Notes: generated by a model not told the origin, from the letters alone. DNA of 56,357 nt from Lachnospiraceae bacterium (GCA_018365895.1 JAGZJD010000010.1:1-56357); one strand, 5' to 3'. Positions 1 through 9,167 are shown, numbered from the stretch's first letter. Numbers and translations: made by a program.

Positions 1-659
1 TCTGAGGAGAGCGCTCTTATATACATAAGAAATACAATAATCTGTGCGAAGACAGTTGCAATTGCAGCTCCGGCAACTCCAAGTTTAGGGAGAGGTCCGA
101 CTCCGTAGATCAGCAGGGGATCAAGAATGATATTGATCACCAGCCCGACTGTTGTGGAGCGAAAGGTAACAATACTGCTTCCAAGAGCAGTCATCAGTCC
201 GGTAAAGATCTGATTTAGAAAATTAAAGATAACAAGTCCGCCTGTTATCATAAGATAGGCCTTTGCATCTGCAATTACCGCAGGGTCATTTAGTTTGTAA
301 AAACTGATGAGTGGTTCGGCAAATAAGAGACTGATGATTCCAAATAAAATACTAAAGAAAATGCCGATCTGCAGATCTCCTTTGGCATATTGAACTGCAT
401 GTTCTGTTTCTCCAGCTCCAAGAGCATGAGCTACTTTAATCTGCCCGCCAATCTTTGGAACCGTGATTGTGCCATTAAAAAGCCATGTAAACATACCGGC
501 AGCTCCAACTGCGGCAACTGCGCCGCTTCCGATGCCTCCAATCCAGACCATATCAGTTAGATTGTACGCCATTTGTATAAAGGAGGTGCCCATAATCGGA
601 AATGCAAGCCGGGCGAGAGAAGCAGTTATCGGTCCGTTTAATAAATCAACTTTTTTCAT
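1..659 (-). CDS. MATE family efflux transporter (partial, N-terminal part)
   Basis: The minus strand reads open from an ATG at 659 to the window edge (about 219 codons), so the C-terminal half is outside. The protein begins MKKVDLLNGPITASLARLAF and contains MVWIGGIGSGAVAAVG and IILDPLLIYG, typical of MATE/NorM-type multidrug or toxic-compound exporters, with several hydrophobic segments. MATE proteins are inner-membrane antiporters driven by Na+ or H+ gradients; the substrate cannot be told from sequence. A GAGAGG ribosome-binding site lies just upstream on the minus strand (about 665-671). It diverges from the yitT gene across a gap of about 225 bases. Confidence 0.9.
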   Translation of the reverse strand, partial: MKKVDLLNGPITASLARLAFPIMGTSFIQMAYNLTDMVWIGGIGSGAVAAVGAAGMFTWLFNGTITVPKIGGQIKVAHALGAGETEHAVQYAKGDLQIGIFFSILFGIISLLFAEPLISFYKLNDPAVIADAKAYLMITGGLVIFNFLNQIFTGLMTALGSSIVTFRSTTVGLVINIILDPLLIYGVGPLPKLGVAGAAIATVFAQIIVFLMYIRALSS

Positions 660-792
660 GAGTATATCCTCTCTTCCTTTTTGTAAACACTATGCTATAT
701 TTTACTTCGTTTCAAATATATTTACAAGAAGATTAGAAGTATTTTGAAGAAAAAAGATAAGATTGCATACAATTATACATGTCTGTAATTCA

Positions 793-821
793 TTGACTTA
801 TAAGTATATAAGGAGTACAAT
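793..821 (+). promoter_or_regulatory. Predicted sigma-A promoter of the yitT-like gene
   Basis: A TTGACT -35 (793-798) and TACAAT -10 (816-821) are separated by exactly 17 bases, 65 bases before the chosen start codon. The rest of the gap 660-885 is AT-rich and shows no further gene. Confidence 0.65.
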
Positions 822-885
822 TTAAAGGAATTTGCAGATGGAAAATCTGCTGAAAAATTTATATAGTTACAGGAGAAGAGTAAAC

Positions 886-1734
886 ATGGAACTTCGAAGA
901 AAAGTCAAGATTTTTGGAATTTTGACGTTTGGAACGCTGCTGATGGCTGTAGGGGTGTATTTTTTCAAATTTCCGAATAATTTTACGTTTGGAGGAATTA
1001 CAGGTCTTTCAGTAGTGATTGCAAAAACAGGAGTAATGAGTGCATCTAATTTTACGTTTATTGCAAATATGGTGCTATTGTTACTCGGCTTTATTTTTCT
1101 TGGCAAAGAGCTTGGAATTATGACAACGTACTGTAGTGTGCTACTATCATTTGCATTGGATGCGTTGGAGCGCTGCATACCTATGGACGCACCTCTGACA
1201 GATCAGCCAATGATGGAACTACTGTTTGCAGTAGCTGTGCCGGCTTTGGCTAGTGCACTTTTGTTTAATGTAGGTGCGACAAGTGGGGGAACAGATATTG
1301 TTGCCATGATTTTAAAGAAGTATACCAGTGTAGATATTGGTCAGGCGCTTATGATCTCAGATGTAGTTGTAACGCTGGCAGCCTTTTTCGTATTTGATGT
1401 AAAGACTGGATTGTATTCACTGCTTGGTCTGTCTATCCGTTCTTTTATGGTAGACAGTTTTATCGAGAGTTTAAATCTACATAAGTATTTTACTGTTGTC
1501 TGTGACGATCCGCAGCCAATCTGCGATTATATTACGCATGAACTGAATCGGAGTGCGACAGTCTGTGAGGCAAAAGGAGCATTTTCCGGAAGCAATAAAT
1601 ACATTATATTTACTGTTATGAATCGTATGGAAGCAGTGAAACTTAGAAACTATATTAAGATTCAGGAGCCGCATGCATTTATTCTCATTTCCAATACGAG
1701 TCAGATTATTGGAAAAGGATTCCACAGTGTGTAA
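886..1734 (+). CDS. YitT family membrane protein (DUF161/DUF2179)
   Basis: This 282-residue protein has an N-terminal run of about five membrane segments with the NFTFGGITGLSVV and GATSGGTDIVAMIL signatures of the YitT family. A C-terminal cytosolic DUF2179 domain follows (about residues 200-280, including CDDPQPICDYI). The role of the family is not established; Gram-positive genomes carry several paralogs. I chose the ATG at 886 because AGGAG at 871-875 sits at correct distance; an ATG at 832 in the same frame would add 18 residues but lacks a good ribosome-binding site. It is a single gene with its own promoter at 793-821. Confidence 0.85.
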   Translation: MELRRKVKIFGILTFGTLLMAVGVYFFKFPNNFTFGGITGLSVVIAKTGVMSASNFTFIANMVLLLLGFIFLGKELGIMTTYCSVLLSFALDALERCIPMDAPLTDQPMMELLFAVAVPALASALLFNVGATSGGTDIVAMILKKYTSVDIGQALMISDVVVTLAAFFVFDVKTGLYSLLGLSIRSFMVDSFIESLNLHKYFTVVCDDPQPICDYITHELNRSATVCEAKGAFSGSNKYIIFTVMNRMEAVKLRNYIKIQEPHAFILISNTSQIIGKGFHSV

Positions 1735-1741
1735 TTAAGTC

Positions 1742-1770
1742 TTGCCAGTGGAGAAAAACTATGGTATCAT
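1742..1770 (+). promoter_or_regulatory. Predicted sigma-A promoter of secG
   Basis: TTGCCA (1742-1747) and TATCAT (1765-1770) are spaced by 17 bases, immediately upstream of secG and its GGAGG ribosome-binding site. Confidence 0.6.
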
Positions 1771-1805
1771 ATATTAGTGGTTTTACCGTAGGAGGTGTAT
1801 AGAAT

Positions 1806-2048
1806 ATGGAAATTTTAAAAATTGTATTAACTATTTTATTTGTAATAGACTGTATCGCATTGACAATCATCGTGTTACTGCAGGAAGGCAAGTCAGCAGG
1901 CCTTGGGACAATTGCCGGAGGAGCAGATACATACTGGGGACAGAATAAGGGACGTTCTATGGAAGGAGCCCTTGTAAAGTCTACAAAGTTTTTGGCAATT
2001 TTATTTTTAGTTCTTGCAGCAGTATTGAACTTAAAAGTATTTGCATAA
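1806..2048 (+). CDS. secG: Preprotein translocase subunit SecG
   Basis: This 80-residue protein has two hydrophobic segments (about residues 4-23 and 57-77) joined by a loop carrying LLQEGKSAGLGTIAGGA and a conserved TYWGQNKGRS, the standard SecG layout. SecG joins SecY and SecE in the membrane channel and assists SecA-driven protein export. An AGGAGG site lies a few bases before the ATG. The gene is followed by a clear terminator at 2076-2108, so it is probably transcribed alone. In many Firmicutes secG precedes rnr and smpB, as it does here. Confidence 0.95.
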   Translation: MEILKIVLTILFVIDCIALTIIVLLQEGKSAGLGTIAGGADTYWGQNKGRSMEGALVKSTKFLAILFLVLAAVLNLKVFA

Positions 2049-2075
2049 TTGAGAATGGAAACAGATTGATGATGG

Positions 2076-2108
2076 AACACTCTATTTTTAGAAATAGGGT
2101 GTTTCTTT
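2076..2108 (+). terminator. Rho-independent terminator after secG
   Basis: A 12-bp stem (2076-2087 with 2092-2103, one G-T pair) has a TTAG loop and is followed by TTTCTTT. Confidence 0.85.
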
Positions 2109-2113
2109 GTATA

Positions 2114-2141
2114 TTGTATTAGAATTCTTTTGCAGTATCAT
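2114..2141 (+). promoter_or_regulatory. Possible promoter of rnr-smpB
   Basis: TTGTAT (2114-2119) and TATCAT (2136-2141) have a 16-base spacer and lie between the secG terminator and rnr. Confidence 0.45.
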
Positions 2142-2185
2142 TTCAAAAATGAGATGCAAAAGCAGACGGAGAAAGGAAGTGAAGT

Positions 2186-4348
2186 ATGCGAAATACATTT
2201 GAAAAACGTAAAAAGCTGATTTATGATTTTATTTGTGATGAGTTTTATGTACCGATGAAGTTTAAGGAGATTGCCATGCTCCTGCAAGTTCCGAAAGAGG
2301 CAAGGGGAGATCTGAAAGAGGTGCTGGAAAGCTTGGAAGCTGAAGGGAAGATCCATGTGACGCAGACTGGAAAGTATATGAAAGGAGAGGCAAATAAGCT
2401 GATCGGGTACTTTCAGGCCAATGCGAGAGGATTTGGATTTGTGACGATTGAAAATGAGGAAGAAGATATTTTCATCGGAGAAGATGATCTTGGAGGCGCT
2501 TTTGACGGAGACCGTGTGGAAGTTGTCATTATAAAAAAACCGGATGGAAAGCGAAAAGAAGGAAAGATCGTGAAGATACTGGAGCGTGGTGTGACGAAAG
2601 TTGTAGGATATTTCCAACGCAGCAAGAACTTTGGTTTTGTACTTCCGGATAATCAGAAGTTCCAGAAAGACATTTTTATTCCGCTGGAGCGGTCTAAGGG
2701 CGCGGTGACAGGGCATAAGGTCGTGGCAGAGATTACATCTTACGGTTCAAAAGATAAGAAACCGGAAGGAAAGATCGTGGAGATTTTGGGACATGTCAAT
2801 GATCCGGGAGTGGATATTATGTCGATTATCAGAACCTACGATCTGCCAACAGAATTTCCGGAAAAGGTGCTGAACCAGGCAGAGCGTGTTTCATCTCCTG
2901 TCAGCACGCAGGATATGGCGGGCAGGATGGATCTTCGGCAGTGGCAAATGGTTACAATCGATGGTGAGGACGCCAAAGATCTAGACGATGCAATTTCGAT
3001 CGAGGAAGATGGAGAAAGATATCGTCTTGGTGTTCACATTGCAGATGTGACAAATTATGTGCAGGAGAACAGTGCGCTTGACTGGGAAGCGCTGAAACGC
3101 GGAACAAGCGTGTATCTGGCAGACCGGGTGATTCCGATGCTGCCGCACATACTGTCCAATGGAATCTGCTCTCTCAATGCAGGAGAAGACCGACTGGCTC
3201 TGAGCTGTATTATGTGGATTGACCGGAAAGGAAATGTAACGGATCATAAGATCACGGAGACAGTGATACGGGTAGATGAACGTATGTCTTACACAAGTGT
3301 TAAGAAGATACTGGAAGAGCAGGATGAGGCAGAATGTGAGCGTTATCAGGAGCTGATCCCGATGTTTGAAAGGATGCGCGATCTGGCTTCGATTTTGAGA
3401 GCAAAGCGAAAGAAGAGAGGTTCTATTGATTTTGATTTTCCGGAAACGAAAATGATTTTGGATGAAAATGGAGTTCCGCTGGAATTGCGTCCTTATGATA
3501 GAAATGTGGCGACAAAGATTATCGAAGACTTCATGCTGATCGCCAATGAAACGGTGGCAGAAGATTTCTTCTGGCAGGAAATTCCTTTTGTTTATCGTAC
3601 CCACGATGTGCCGGATGAAGATAAGATTAAGAAATTTTCCACATTTGTTAATAATTTCGGACATTCTCTGCATATTTCAAATAAAGAGGTTCACCCAAAG
3701 GAAATTCAGAAACTGCTTGCAAAGGCAGAGGGAACACCAGAGGAAGACTTGATTAGCCGGTTGGCGCTTCGTTCAATGAAGCGGGCAAGATATACACCGG
3801 AAAATACAGGACATTTCGGATTGGCAGCGTCTTATTATTGTCATTTTACATCTCCGATCAGACGGTATCCGGATCTTCAGATTCATCGGATTATTAAAGA
3901 AACGCTACGGGGACGAATGGATGCGAAAAGACAGGAACACTATGAGAGTATTCTGCCGGAAGTGACACAAAAGTGCAGCGAGCTTGAGCGAAGAGCAGAC
4001 GAAGCAGAGCGAGAGACTGTAAAGCTGAAAAAAGTTGAATATATGAAACAGCATGTTGGAGAAGTATTTGAAGGCGTTATTTCGGGTGTCACAAAATGGG
4101 GATTGTATGTGGAACTTGGCAATACAGTGGAAGGACTTGTGCATGTAGTTAATATGACAGATGATCATTATGATTATCGGGAAGATACCTATGAAATGGT
4201 TGGAGAGCATCTGAAAAAGGCGTATCGTCTTGGAGAGACTGTGAAGGTTCAGGTACTTGGAACGGATGATCTTGCAAGAACAATTGATTTTAAGATAGTG
4301 GAGGAACAGCATGGCAAAAGGACAGGGGACGAAGCTGATCGCAAATAA
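2186..4348 (+). CDS. rnr: Ribonuclease R
   Basis: RNase R is a 3'-to-5' exoribonuclease that degrades structured RNA and, with SmpB and tmRNA, non-stop mRNA. The 720-residue length is normal. The order seen is an N-terminal winged-helix region (about 1-65), two cold-shock-like OB domains (about 70-225, with [16 protein letters not shown] and FGFVLPDN), the RNB catalytic domain with the metal-binding [12 protein letters not shown] (about 257-268) and [18 protein letters not shown], and a C-terminal S1 domain (about 633-710). The last 38 bases overlap smpB in another frame, so the two are translated from one transcript. Confidence 0.97.
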   Translation: MRNTFEKRKKLIYDFICDEFYVPMKFKEIAMLLQVPKEARGDLKEVLESLEAEGKIHVTQTGKYMKGEANKLIGYFQANARGFGFVTIENEEEDIFIGEDDLGGAFDGDRVEVVIIKKPDGKRKEGKIVKILERGVTKVVGYFQRSKNFGFVLPDNQKFQKDIFIPLERSKGAVTGHKVVAEITSYGSKDKKPEGKIVEILGHVNDPGVDIMSIIRTYDLPTEFPEKVLNQAERVSSPVSTQDMAGRMDLRQWQMVTIDGEDAKDLDDAISIEEDGERYRLGVHIADVTNYVQENSALDWEALKRGTSVYLADRVIPMLPHILSNGICSLNAGEDRLALSCIMWIDRKGNVTDHKITETVIRVDERMSYTSVKKILEEQDEAECERYQELIPMFERMRDLASILRAKRKKRGSIDFDFPETKMILDENGVPLELRPYDRNVATKIIEDFMLIANETVAEDFFWQEIPFVYRTHDVPDEDKIKKFSTFVNNFGHSLHISNKEVHPKEIQKLLAKAEGTPEEDLISRLALRSMKRARYTPENTGHFGLAASYYCHFTSPIRRYPDLQIHRIIKETLRGRMDAKRQEHYESILPEVTQKCSELERRADEAERETVKLKKVEYMKQHVGEVFEGVISGVTKWGLYVELGNTVEGLVHVVNMTDDHYDYREDTYEMVGEHLKKAYRLGETVKVQVLGTDDLARTIDFKIVEEQHGKRTGDEADRK

Positions 4349-4781
4349 TAAAAAAGCGTATCACGATTATTTTATTTTAGACACATATGAAGCGGGAATC
4401 GCACTCCACGGTACGGAAGTGAAATCACTCCGCATGGGCCAGTGCAGCATTAAGGAAGCTTTCATTCGGATTGAGAATGGGGAAATGTTTATTTACGGTA
4501 TGCACATCAGTCCTTATGAAAAGGGAAATATTTTCAACAAAGATCCGCTGCGGACAAGAAAACTGCTCCTTCATAAAAATGAGATTTTGAAAATGCTCGG
4601 TAAGATGAAGGAGAAAGGAATTGCCGTGATTCCGCTGAAAGTATATTTAAAGGGAAGCCTTGTAAAAGTGGAGATCGGTCTTGCCCGTGGTAAGAAGCTT
4701 TATGATAAGCGGGATGATATTGCGAAGAAGGACCAAAAGCGAGAAGCAGAACGAGAATTCAAAGTACGCAATTTTGGTTAA
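4311..4781 (+). CDS. smpB: SsrA-binding protein SmpB
   Basis: SmpB binds the tRNA-like part of tmRNA and brings it to stalled ribosomes. The 156-residue protein shows the family signatures [20 protein letters not shown] near the start and a basic C-terminal tail ([17 protein letters not shown]) that inserts in the empty mRNA channel. GAGGAA at 4301-4306 serves as ribosome-binding site inside the end of rnr, giving a 38-base overlap. The RNA partner ssrA follows 57 bases downstream, completing the trans-translation module. Confidence 0.97.
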   Translation: MAKGQGTKLIANNKKAYHDYFILDTYEAGIALHGTEVKSLRMGQCSIKEAFIRIENGEMFIYGMHISPYEKGNIFNKDPLRTRKLLLHKNEILKMLGKMKEKGIAVIPLKVYLKGSLVKVEIGLARGKKLYDKRDDIAKKDQKREAEREFKVRNFG

Positions 4782-4788
4782 AATTTAC

Positions 4789-4817
4789 TTGTTATTTTAA
4801 TTGGAATCGGATATACT
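4789..4817 (+). promoter_or_regulatory. Predicted promoter of ssrA
   Basis: TTGTTA (4789-4794) and TATACT (4812-4817) have a 17-base spacer and end 21 bases before the tmRNA 5' end, so ssrA can be transcribed apart from smpB. Confidence 0.6.
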
Positions 4818-4838
4818 ATATATGTACTCTGCGTACCA

Positions 4839-5188
4839 GGGCTTGTACTGGTTTCGACGGGGGTTTAGAAGTTGGAGTAGCCATCCGCAGTGCGGAACTG
4901 CGTAATCATCCGCAAACTTTAAAATTAAACGCAGAAGATAATTTAGCGTACGCTGCCTAATTGCGGCAGCAGTCGGCCTTAAGTCACTCACCGCTTAAGT
5001 AACCGGCTTCATCCAGGTGGGGCACTCTGCTGCCAAAGCTTTGCGGCGGCAGAAGATTTTATGAAGCTACTGAAGTGAACAGCCTGTCGTTGGGCGGTTT
5101 ATGGAGGGAATGAAAGTATAGCGACTGTGATTGGAAGAAGCTGCAATGGAAGAGCTTTCGGACAGGGGTTCGATTCCCCTCAGGTCCA
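4839..5188 (+). ncRNA. ssrA: Transfer-messenger RNA (tmRNA)
   Basis: The 5' end carries the hallmark GGTTTCGACGGGG and the 3' end a T-arm AGGGGTTCGATTCCCCT followed by CAGGTCC. The acceptor stem pairs GGGCTTG (4839-4845) with CAGGTCC (5181-5187), with A5188 as discriminator. The next bases are TTA, so the terminal CCA is not encoded and must be added. The tag reading frame starts at GCA 4931 and ends at TAA 4958-4960, giving AEDNLAYAA, a typical ClpXP-type degradation tag ending in Ala-Ala. Length is about 350 bases, normal for tmRNA. Confidence 0.95.
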
Positions 5189-5230
5189 TTAATAAGATTC
5201 TGGGATTTTCAGAATTTTGGGGCAAGAAAA

Positions 5231-5277
5231 AGGTGCTGTCAGTTGAGGTGACCTCTCAATTGACAGCACCTTTTTTG
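5231..5277 (+). terminator. Strong terminator after ssrA
   Basis: A stem of about 17 bp (5231-5247 with 5255-5271, one G-T pair) is followed by TTTTTT and preceded by AAAAA, so it could work in both directions. Confidence 0.9.
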
Positions 5278-5326
5278 GTATTGTTGAAATATCCGGAAAC
5301 GGTAACAAAGCTTCAGAATACAAAAT

Positions 5327-5370
5327 CCCCCGAAAGTTTGTCGTTGTGACATGCCTTTCGGGGGTTTTGT
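5327..5370 (+). terminator. Second terminator-like hairpin after ssrA
   Basis: CCCCCGAAAG (5327-5336) pairs with CTTTCGGGGG (5355-5364) around an 18-base loop, followed by TTTT. A-tracts on the other side make it symmetrical. It backs up the terminator at 5231-5277. The rest of 5371-5577 holds no gene I can support. Confidence 0.7.
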
Positions 5371-5577
5371 AAAGGAATGAAGAAAAATCTATGTAAACTT
5401 AAAGTCAGTTGACTGAGTTAGTCGAAGTCCGGCAGCTGGATGAACGGAATCAATGCAACTGCCGCCTTCATTAATCTGATACTGTTAGTATAATAGAAAT
5501 TTATGAGTAATTTATGTCGGCATTGTAAAGCTTTTCTAAAAAACCTTATAAAATTCTGAAGAAAATATAAGGAAGGC

Positions 5578-5606
5578 TTGAAAAGATTTTTTCACACATC
5601 TAACAT
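5578..5606 (+). promoter_or_regulatory. Possible promoter of the first two-component system
   Basis: TTGAAA (5578-5583) and TAACAT (5601-5606) have a 17-base spacer. A second candidate is TATAAT at 5489-5494 with a weak -35 TTCATT at 5467-5472. Confidence 0.4.
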
Positions 5607-5682
5607 AAATCTATGGTAAAATAATATCAATTATGAATGAATTACCATTTTGGTGTGGAAAGAAATAATAGAGGTGAATGTA

Positions 5683-6357
5683 ATGGAGAAATTAAAGATT
5701 TTGGTAGTCGATGACGAAAGCCGAATGAGAAAGCTTGTAAAAGATTTTTTGGAGCGGGAAGGCTATGAAGTGCTTGAAGCAGGAGATGGGATGGAAGCGA
5801 TGGACGTATTTTATGAGAATCAGGACATTGCGCTGATGATTCTTGATGTGATGATGCCGAAGATGGATGGATGGCAGGTTTGTCGTGAGATCCGACAAGA
5901 GTCGAAGCTTCCGATTATTATGCTGACGGCGAGAGCGGATGAGCGAGATGAACTGCAGGGATTTGAACTTGGGGTAGATGAATATATTTCTAAGCCATTC
6001 AGTCCAAAGATTCTTGTGGCAAGAGTTTCAGCAATTTTAAGAAGAACAAATGCGCTGACAAATGATGAAGTGGTAGATGCAGGCGGTATTTTGATTGATA
6101 AAGCAGCACATACAGTAAAGATTGGAGAGAAGGAAATTGACCTTAGCTTTAAAGAATTTGAATTGTTATCGTATTTTGTAGAGAATCAGGGAATTGCGCT
6201 TTCTCGGGAGAAGATTCTGAATCATGTTTGGAATTATGATTATTTTGGGGATGCGCGGACGATTGATACCCATGTGAAAAAGCTTCGGAGTAAGCTTGGA
6301 GACAAAGGAGAATATATTAAGACAATCTGGGGCATGGGATATAAATTTGAGGTGTAA
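5683..6357 (+). CDS. OmpR/PhoB-family response regulator
   Basis: This 224-residue regulator has an N-terminal receiver domain: acidic pair in LVVDDESRM, phospho-acceptor Asp55 in LDVMMPKMDGW, Thr in MLTARAD and Lys in ISKPFSP. A C-terminal winged helix follows (about 130-224) with the DARTIDTHVKKLRSKLG recognition region. I chose ATG 5683 because GAGGTG at 5671-5676 sits at the right spacing; a GTG at 5650 would add 11 residues. The sensor kinase follows after 3 bases. The regulated genes and signal are unknown; no drug-resistance or transport gene is attached. Confidence 0.93.
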   Translation: MEKLKILVVDDESRMRKLVKDFLEREGYEVLEAGDGMEAMDVFYENQDIALMILDVMMPKMDGWQVCREIRQESKLPIIMLTARADERDELQGFELGVDEYISKPFSPKILVARVSAILRRTNALTNDEVVDAGGILIDKAAHTVKIGEKEIDLSFKEFELLSYFVENQGIALSREKILNHVWNYDYFGDARTIDTHVKKLRSKLGDKGEYIKTIWGMGYKFEV

Positions 6358-6360
6358 TCC

Positions 6361-7830
6361 ATGAAAAAATCAATTAATCATCAGATGATGCTTTTGTTTG
6401 TAGGAATTGTTGCTCTTGCGCTTTTACTTTTGGCATTTATGAACACGACATTTTTGGAGCGATATTATATTACCAATAAAGAGCAGGATCTTATCCGTGT
6501 ATATGAGGGATTTAACAAAGTTGTGAAAAATGATGAGATGACTGCAGAAACGATTGAAGCGGAAATCGGTTCTACGATTGAGCGGGGAAACATTTCTGTT
6601 CTTGTTTGTAACTCTGCCTGGAGCAGTATCGTCACAACAGAGACAACGGAAATTGGGAAGAAAGTTATGCAGACACAGCTTATGATGAATATTTTGCATC
6701 AGAATCCAAATTCAGTTATTCTGAAAAGAGGAGAAGACTATGAGATCCATAAGGCGAAAGGTGTTGGAACAGAGTCAGAATATATTGAAATGTGGGGCTA
6801 TCTTGATAATGGGTATACGTATTTGTTCCGGACACCGATTGAGAGTATTCGGGAGAGCATTCTGATTACAGGAAAGTTTTTGACTTATGTAGGAACATGG
6901 ATTATTCTGCTTTGTCTTGTGGTGATATGGTATTTTTCCCGAAGGATTACAGAGCCGATCCTGGAACTGGCGCAGCTTTCCAGAAAGATGGCAGATCTGG
7001 ATTTTGGTGTGAAATATACAAGGGGCGGTGAGGATGAAATTGCTGTACTTGGAGATAATTTTAATAAAATGTCTGAGAATCTGGAACGGACAATCTCCGA
7101 ACTGAAGAAGGCAAATTATGAACTGCAAAAGGATATTGAGAAAAAAGAAAAGATTGAGACGATGCGTACAGAATTTCTTGGAAATGTTTCCCATGAACTG
7201 AAGACGCCGATTGCTCTTATTCAAGGGTATGCGGAAGGGTTGAAAGAAGGAATCAGCGATGATCCGGAAAGCCGTGAATTCTATTGTGATGTGATTATGG
7301 ATGAAGCAGGTAAAATGAACCGGATGGTAAAGAATCTTCTGACGTTGAATCAGTTGGAATTTGGAAGCCAGGATGTACAGTTTGCCAGATTTGATATTAT
7401 CGAATTGATTGAGGGTGTACTGGAAAGTATGCGGATTATGGCAGAACAAAAGGAAGCCAAAATAAGCTTTGTACATCAGGGACCGGTATATGTATGGGCG
7501 GATGAGTTCCAGATAGAGCAGGTTGTACGAAATTATGTCAGCAATGCGTTGAACCATCTGGATGGCGATCATGTAGTTGAAGTAAAAGTACAGCAAAAGG
7601 AAAGCGTCAGAGTTAGTGTGTTTAACACAGGAACACCGATTCCGGAAGCAGATGTGGAACATATCTGGGAGAAGTTCTATAAAGTAGATAAAGCAAGGAC
7701 AAGAGAATACGGAGGAAATGGAATCGGACTTTCCATTGTAAAGGCAATCATGGAATCTATGCAGCAGCCATATGGTGTGAGAAACTATGACAATGGTGTT
7801 GAATTCTGGTTTGAACTTGATGTAAAATAA
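6361..7830 (+). CDS. Membrane sensor histidine kinase
   Basis: This 489-residue kinase pairs with the regulator just upstream. It has a membrane segment at about residues 9-27, an extracytoplasmic sensor region of about 140 residues without a domain I recognise, a second membrane segment (about 173-192), a HAMP linker, and a dimerisation helix with the phospho-accepting His278 in GNVSHELKTPIALIQGY. The ATPase domain shows the N box (VVRNYVSNALNHL) and a G box (GGNGIGLSIV). The signal is unknown. The next gene, ung, starts 52 bases later and may be co-transcribed. Confidence 0.93.
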   Translation: MKKSINHQMMLLFVGIVALALLLLAFMNTTFLERYYITNKEQDLIRVYEGFNKVVKNDEMTAETIEAEIGSTIERGNISVLVCNSAWSSIVTTETTEIGKKVMQTQLMMNILHQNPNSVILKRGEDYEIHKAKGVGTESEYIEMWGYLDNGYTYLFRTPIESIRESILITGKFLTYVGTWIILLCLVVIWYFSRRITEPILELAQLSRKMADLDFGVKYTRGGEDEIAVLGDNFNKMSENLERTISELKKANYELQKDIEKKEKIETMRTEFLGNVSHELKTPIALIQGYAEGLKEGISDDPESREFYCDVIMDEAGKMNRMVKNLLTLNQLEFGSQDVQFARFDIIELIEGVLESMRIMAEQKEAKISFVHQGPVYVWADEFQIEQVVRNYVSNALNHLDGDHVVEVKVQQKESVRVSVFNTGTPIPEADVEHIWEKFYKVDKARTREYGGNGIGLSIVKAIMESMQQPYGVRNYDNGVEFWFELDVK

Positions 7831-7882
7831 ATCTATGCAGCAGTTCAAACAGAACAGGAGTTAGCCGATAGGAGTATGAATT

Positions 7883-8566
7883 ATGGGAGCAATTACAAAT
7901 GACTGGCTTGTTCCGCTCGGGGCGGAATTTAAGAAGCCTTATTATAAAAAATTATATGAGACGATTTTGCATGAATATCAGACTCGGCAGATTTTTCCGC
8001 CAGCCAATGATATTTTTAATGCATTTCATTTGACACCGCTTAAGGATGTGAAGGTGGTGATCCTTGGACAGGATCCGTATCACGGAGACGGACAGGCGCA
8101 TGGGCTTTGCTTTTCGGTGAAGCCGGAGGTAGACATTCCACCGTCACTTGTGAATATTTATCAGGAACTTCACGATGATCTTGGATGTACGATTCCGAAT
8201 CACGGTTATCTTGTGAAGTGGGCAAAGCAGGGAGTGCTAATGCTAAACACGGTATTGACGGTGCGGGCACATCAGGCCAACTCACATCGGGGGCTTGGTT
8301 GGGAAGAGTTTACCGATGCGGCGATCAAGGCTCTGAATGAACAGGAGCGTCCGATTGTGTTTATTTTGTGGGGAAGACCGGCACAGACGAAGAAAAGTAT
8401 GCTGAATAATCCAAAACATTTGATTCTGGAAGCGCCGCACCCAAGTCCGCTGTCAGCATACCGGGGATTTTTTGGAAGTAGGCCATTTAGTCAGACAAAT
8501 CGATTTCTGGAGGAACACGGTGTAACGCCGATCGATTGGCAGATCGACCCGGTGTCAATGGAATAA
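7883..8566 (+). CDS. ung: Uracil-DNA glycosylase, family 1
   Basis: Ung removes uracil from DNA at the start of base-excision repair. The 227-residue protein has the catalytic water-activating motif GQDPYHGDGQAHGLCFSV (about residues 62-79), PPSLVNIYQEL, and the DNA-intercalating HPSPLSAYRGFFGSRPF. The length is usual. It lies downstream of the two-component system and upstream of a TPR lipoprotein with short gaps. Confidence 0.97.
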   Translation: MGAITNDWLVPLGAEFKKPYYKKLYETILHEYQTRQIFPPANDIFNAFHLTPLKDVKVVILGQDPYHGDGQAHGLCFSVKPEVDIPPSLVNIYQELHDDLGCTIPNHGYLVKWAKQGVLMLNTVLTVRAHQANSHRGLGWEEFTDAAIKALNEQERPIVFILWGRPAQTKKSMLNNPKHLILEAPHPSPLSAYRGFFGSRPFSQTNRFLEEHGVTPIDWQIDPVSME

Positions 8567-8614
8567 GGATAGACAGATGAGAAAGGCAGCTTGGGAAAAG
8601 CGGGAGGAAATTAG

Positions 8615-9157
8615 TTGAAAAGGAGATTGACAATAGGAATTTTGCTTGGAGCGCTTTGTATGCAAAGCGGCTGTGCAAAGATTCAGGAATATTTTGAAAC
8701 ACCGTTGGAAGAAGGTCTTGCTTATTTGAAGGAAGAAAAATACAGTGAGGCGATTACTTCATTTGAAGCATCTATTGATAAGAAAAAAGATGTGGGGGAA
8801 GCGTATCGAGGGATTGGAATTGCTTACTGGGAGCAGGAGAATTATCAGCAGGCAGAAGAGGCGTTTACCGATGCGCTGTTAAATGGAGTAGATAAGACGG
8901 GAACACTTTACAACTTTCTTGCTATCTGTGACTGGAAGGAACAGGATCTGGATGGAGCATTGCAGGATTTTATGACAGGAATCCGCTGTGAGCCGGAGGG
9001 AAGCGAGCTTCGTCAGGAAATGGAATTTAACGTCATTTGTATTTATGAGGAGAAACGGGACTGGGCGAATGCAAAAGCGCGGATGGAAGAGTATATTGCT
9101 GCTTATCCGGAAGATGAGCAGGCACAAAAAGAAGCAGAATTTCTGAGAACAAGATAG
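8615..9157 (+). CDS. TPR-repeat protein, probable lipoprotein
   Basis: This 180-residue protein begins at a TTG (8615) preceded by GGGAGG at 8602-8607. The N-terminus has a basic start, a hydrophobic stretch and Cys20 in MQSGC, a non-canonical lipobox (Gln at -3), suggesting an exported lipid-anchored protein. Tetratricopeptide repeats follow from about residue 29 (EEGLAYLKEEKYSEAITSFE, then repeats with GIAYWEQENYQQAEEAF), a protein-protein interaction fold. No specific role can be assigned. It lies between ung and hflX. Confidence 0.75.
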   Translation: MKRRLTIGILLGALCMQSGCAKIQEYFETPLEEGLAYLKEEKYSEAITSFEASIDKKKDVGEAYRGIGIAYWEQENYQQAEEAFTDALLNGVDKTGTLYNFLAICDWKEQDLDGALQDFMTGIRCEPEGSELRQEMEFNVICIYEEKRDWANAKARMEEYIAAYPEDEQAQKEAEFLRTR

Positions 9158-9167
9158 GAGACAGAGT

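Noticed and set aside
463..747. A 94-codon + strand frame at the left edge
   Set aside because: It is antisense to the MATE transporter, which has convincing family motifs, and has no ribosome-binding site.
867..1178. Long reading frames on the opposite strand of yitT, rnr, addA, addB, purD and others
   Set aside because: They lie wholly inside well-supported genes, lack ribosome-binding sites, and give low-complexity or Phe/Ser/Cys-rich translations typical of antisense frames.
5131..5349. A 72-codon frame covering the 3' end of ssrA and its terminator
   Set aside because: It overlaps the tRNA-like end of tmRNA and two terminators, so it is a chance frame.
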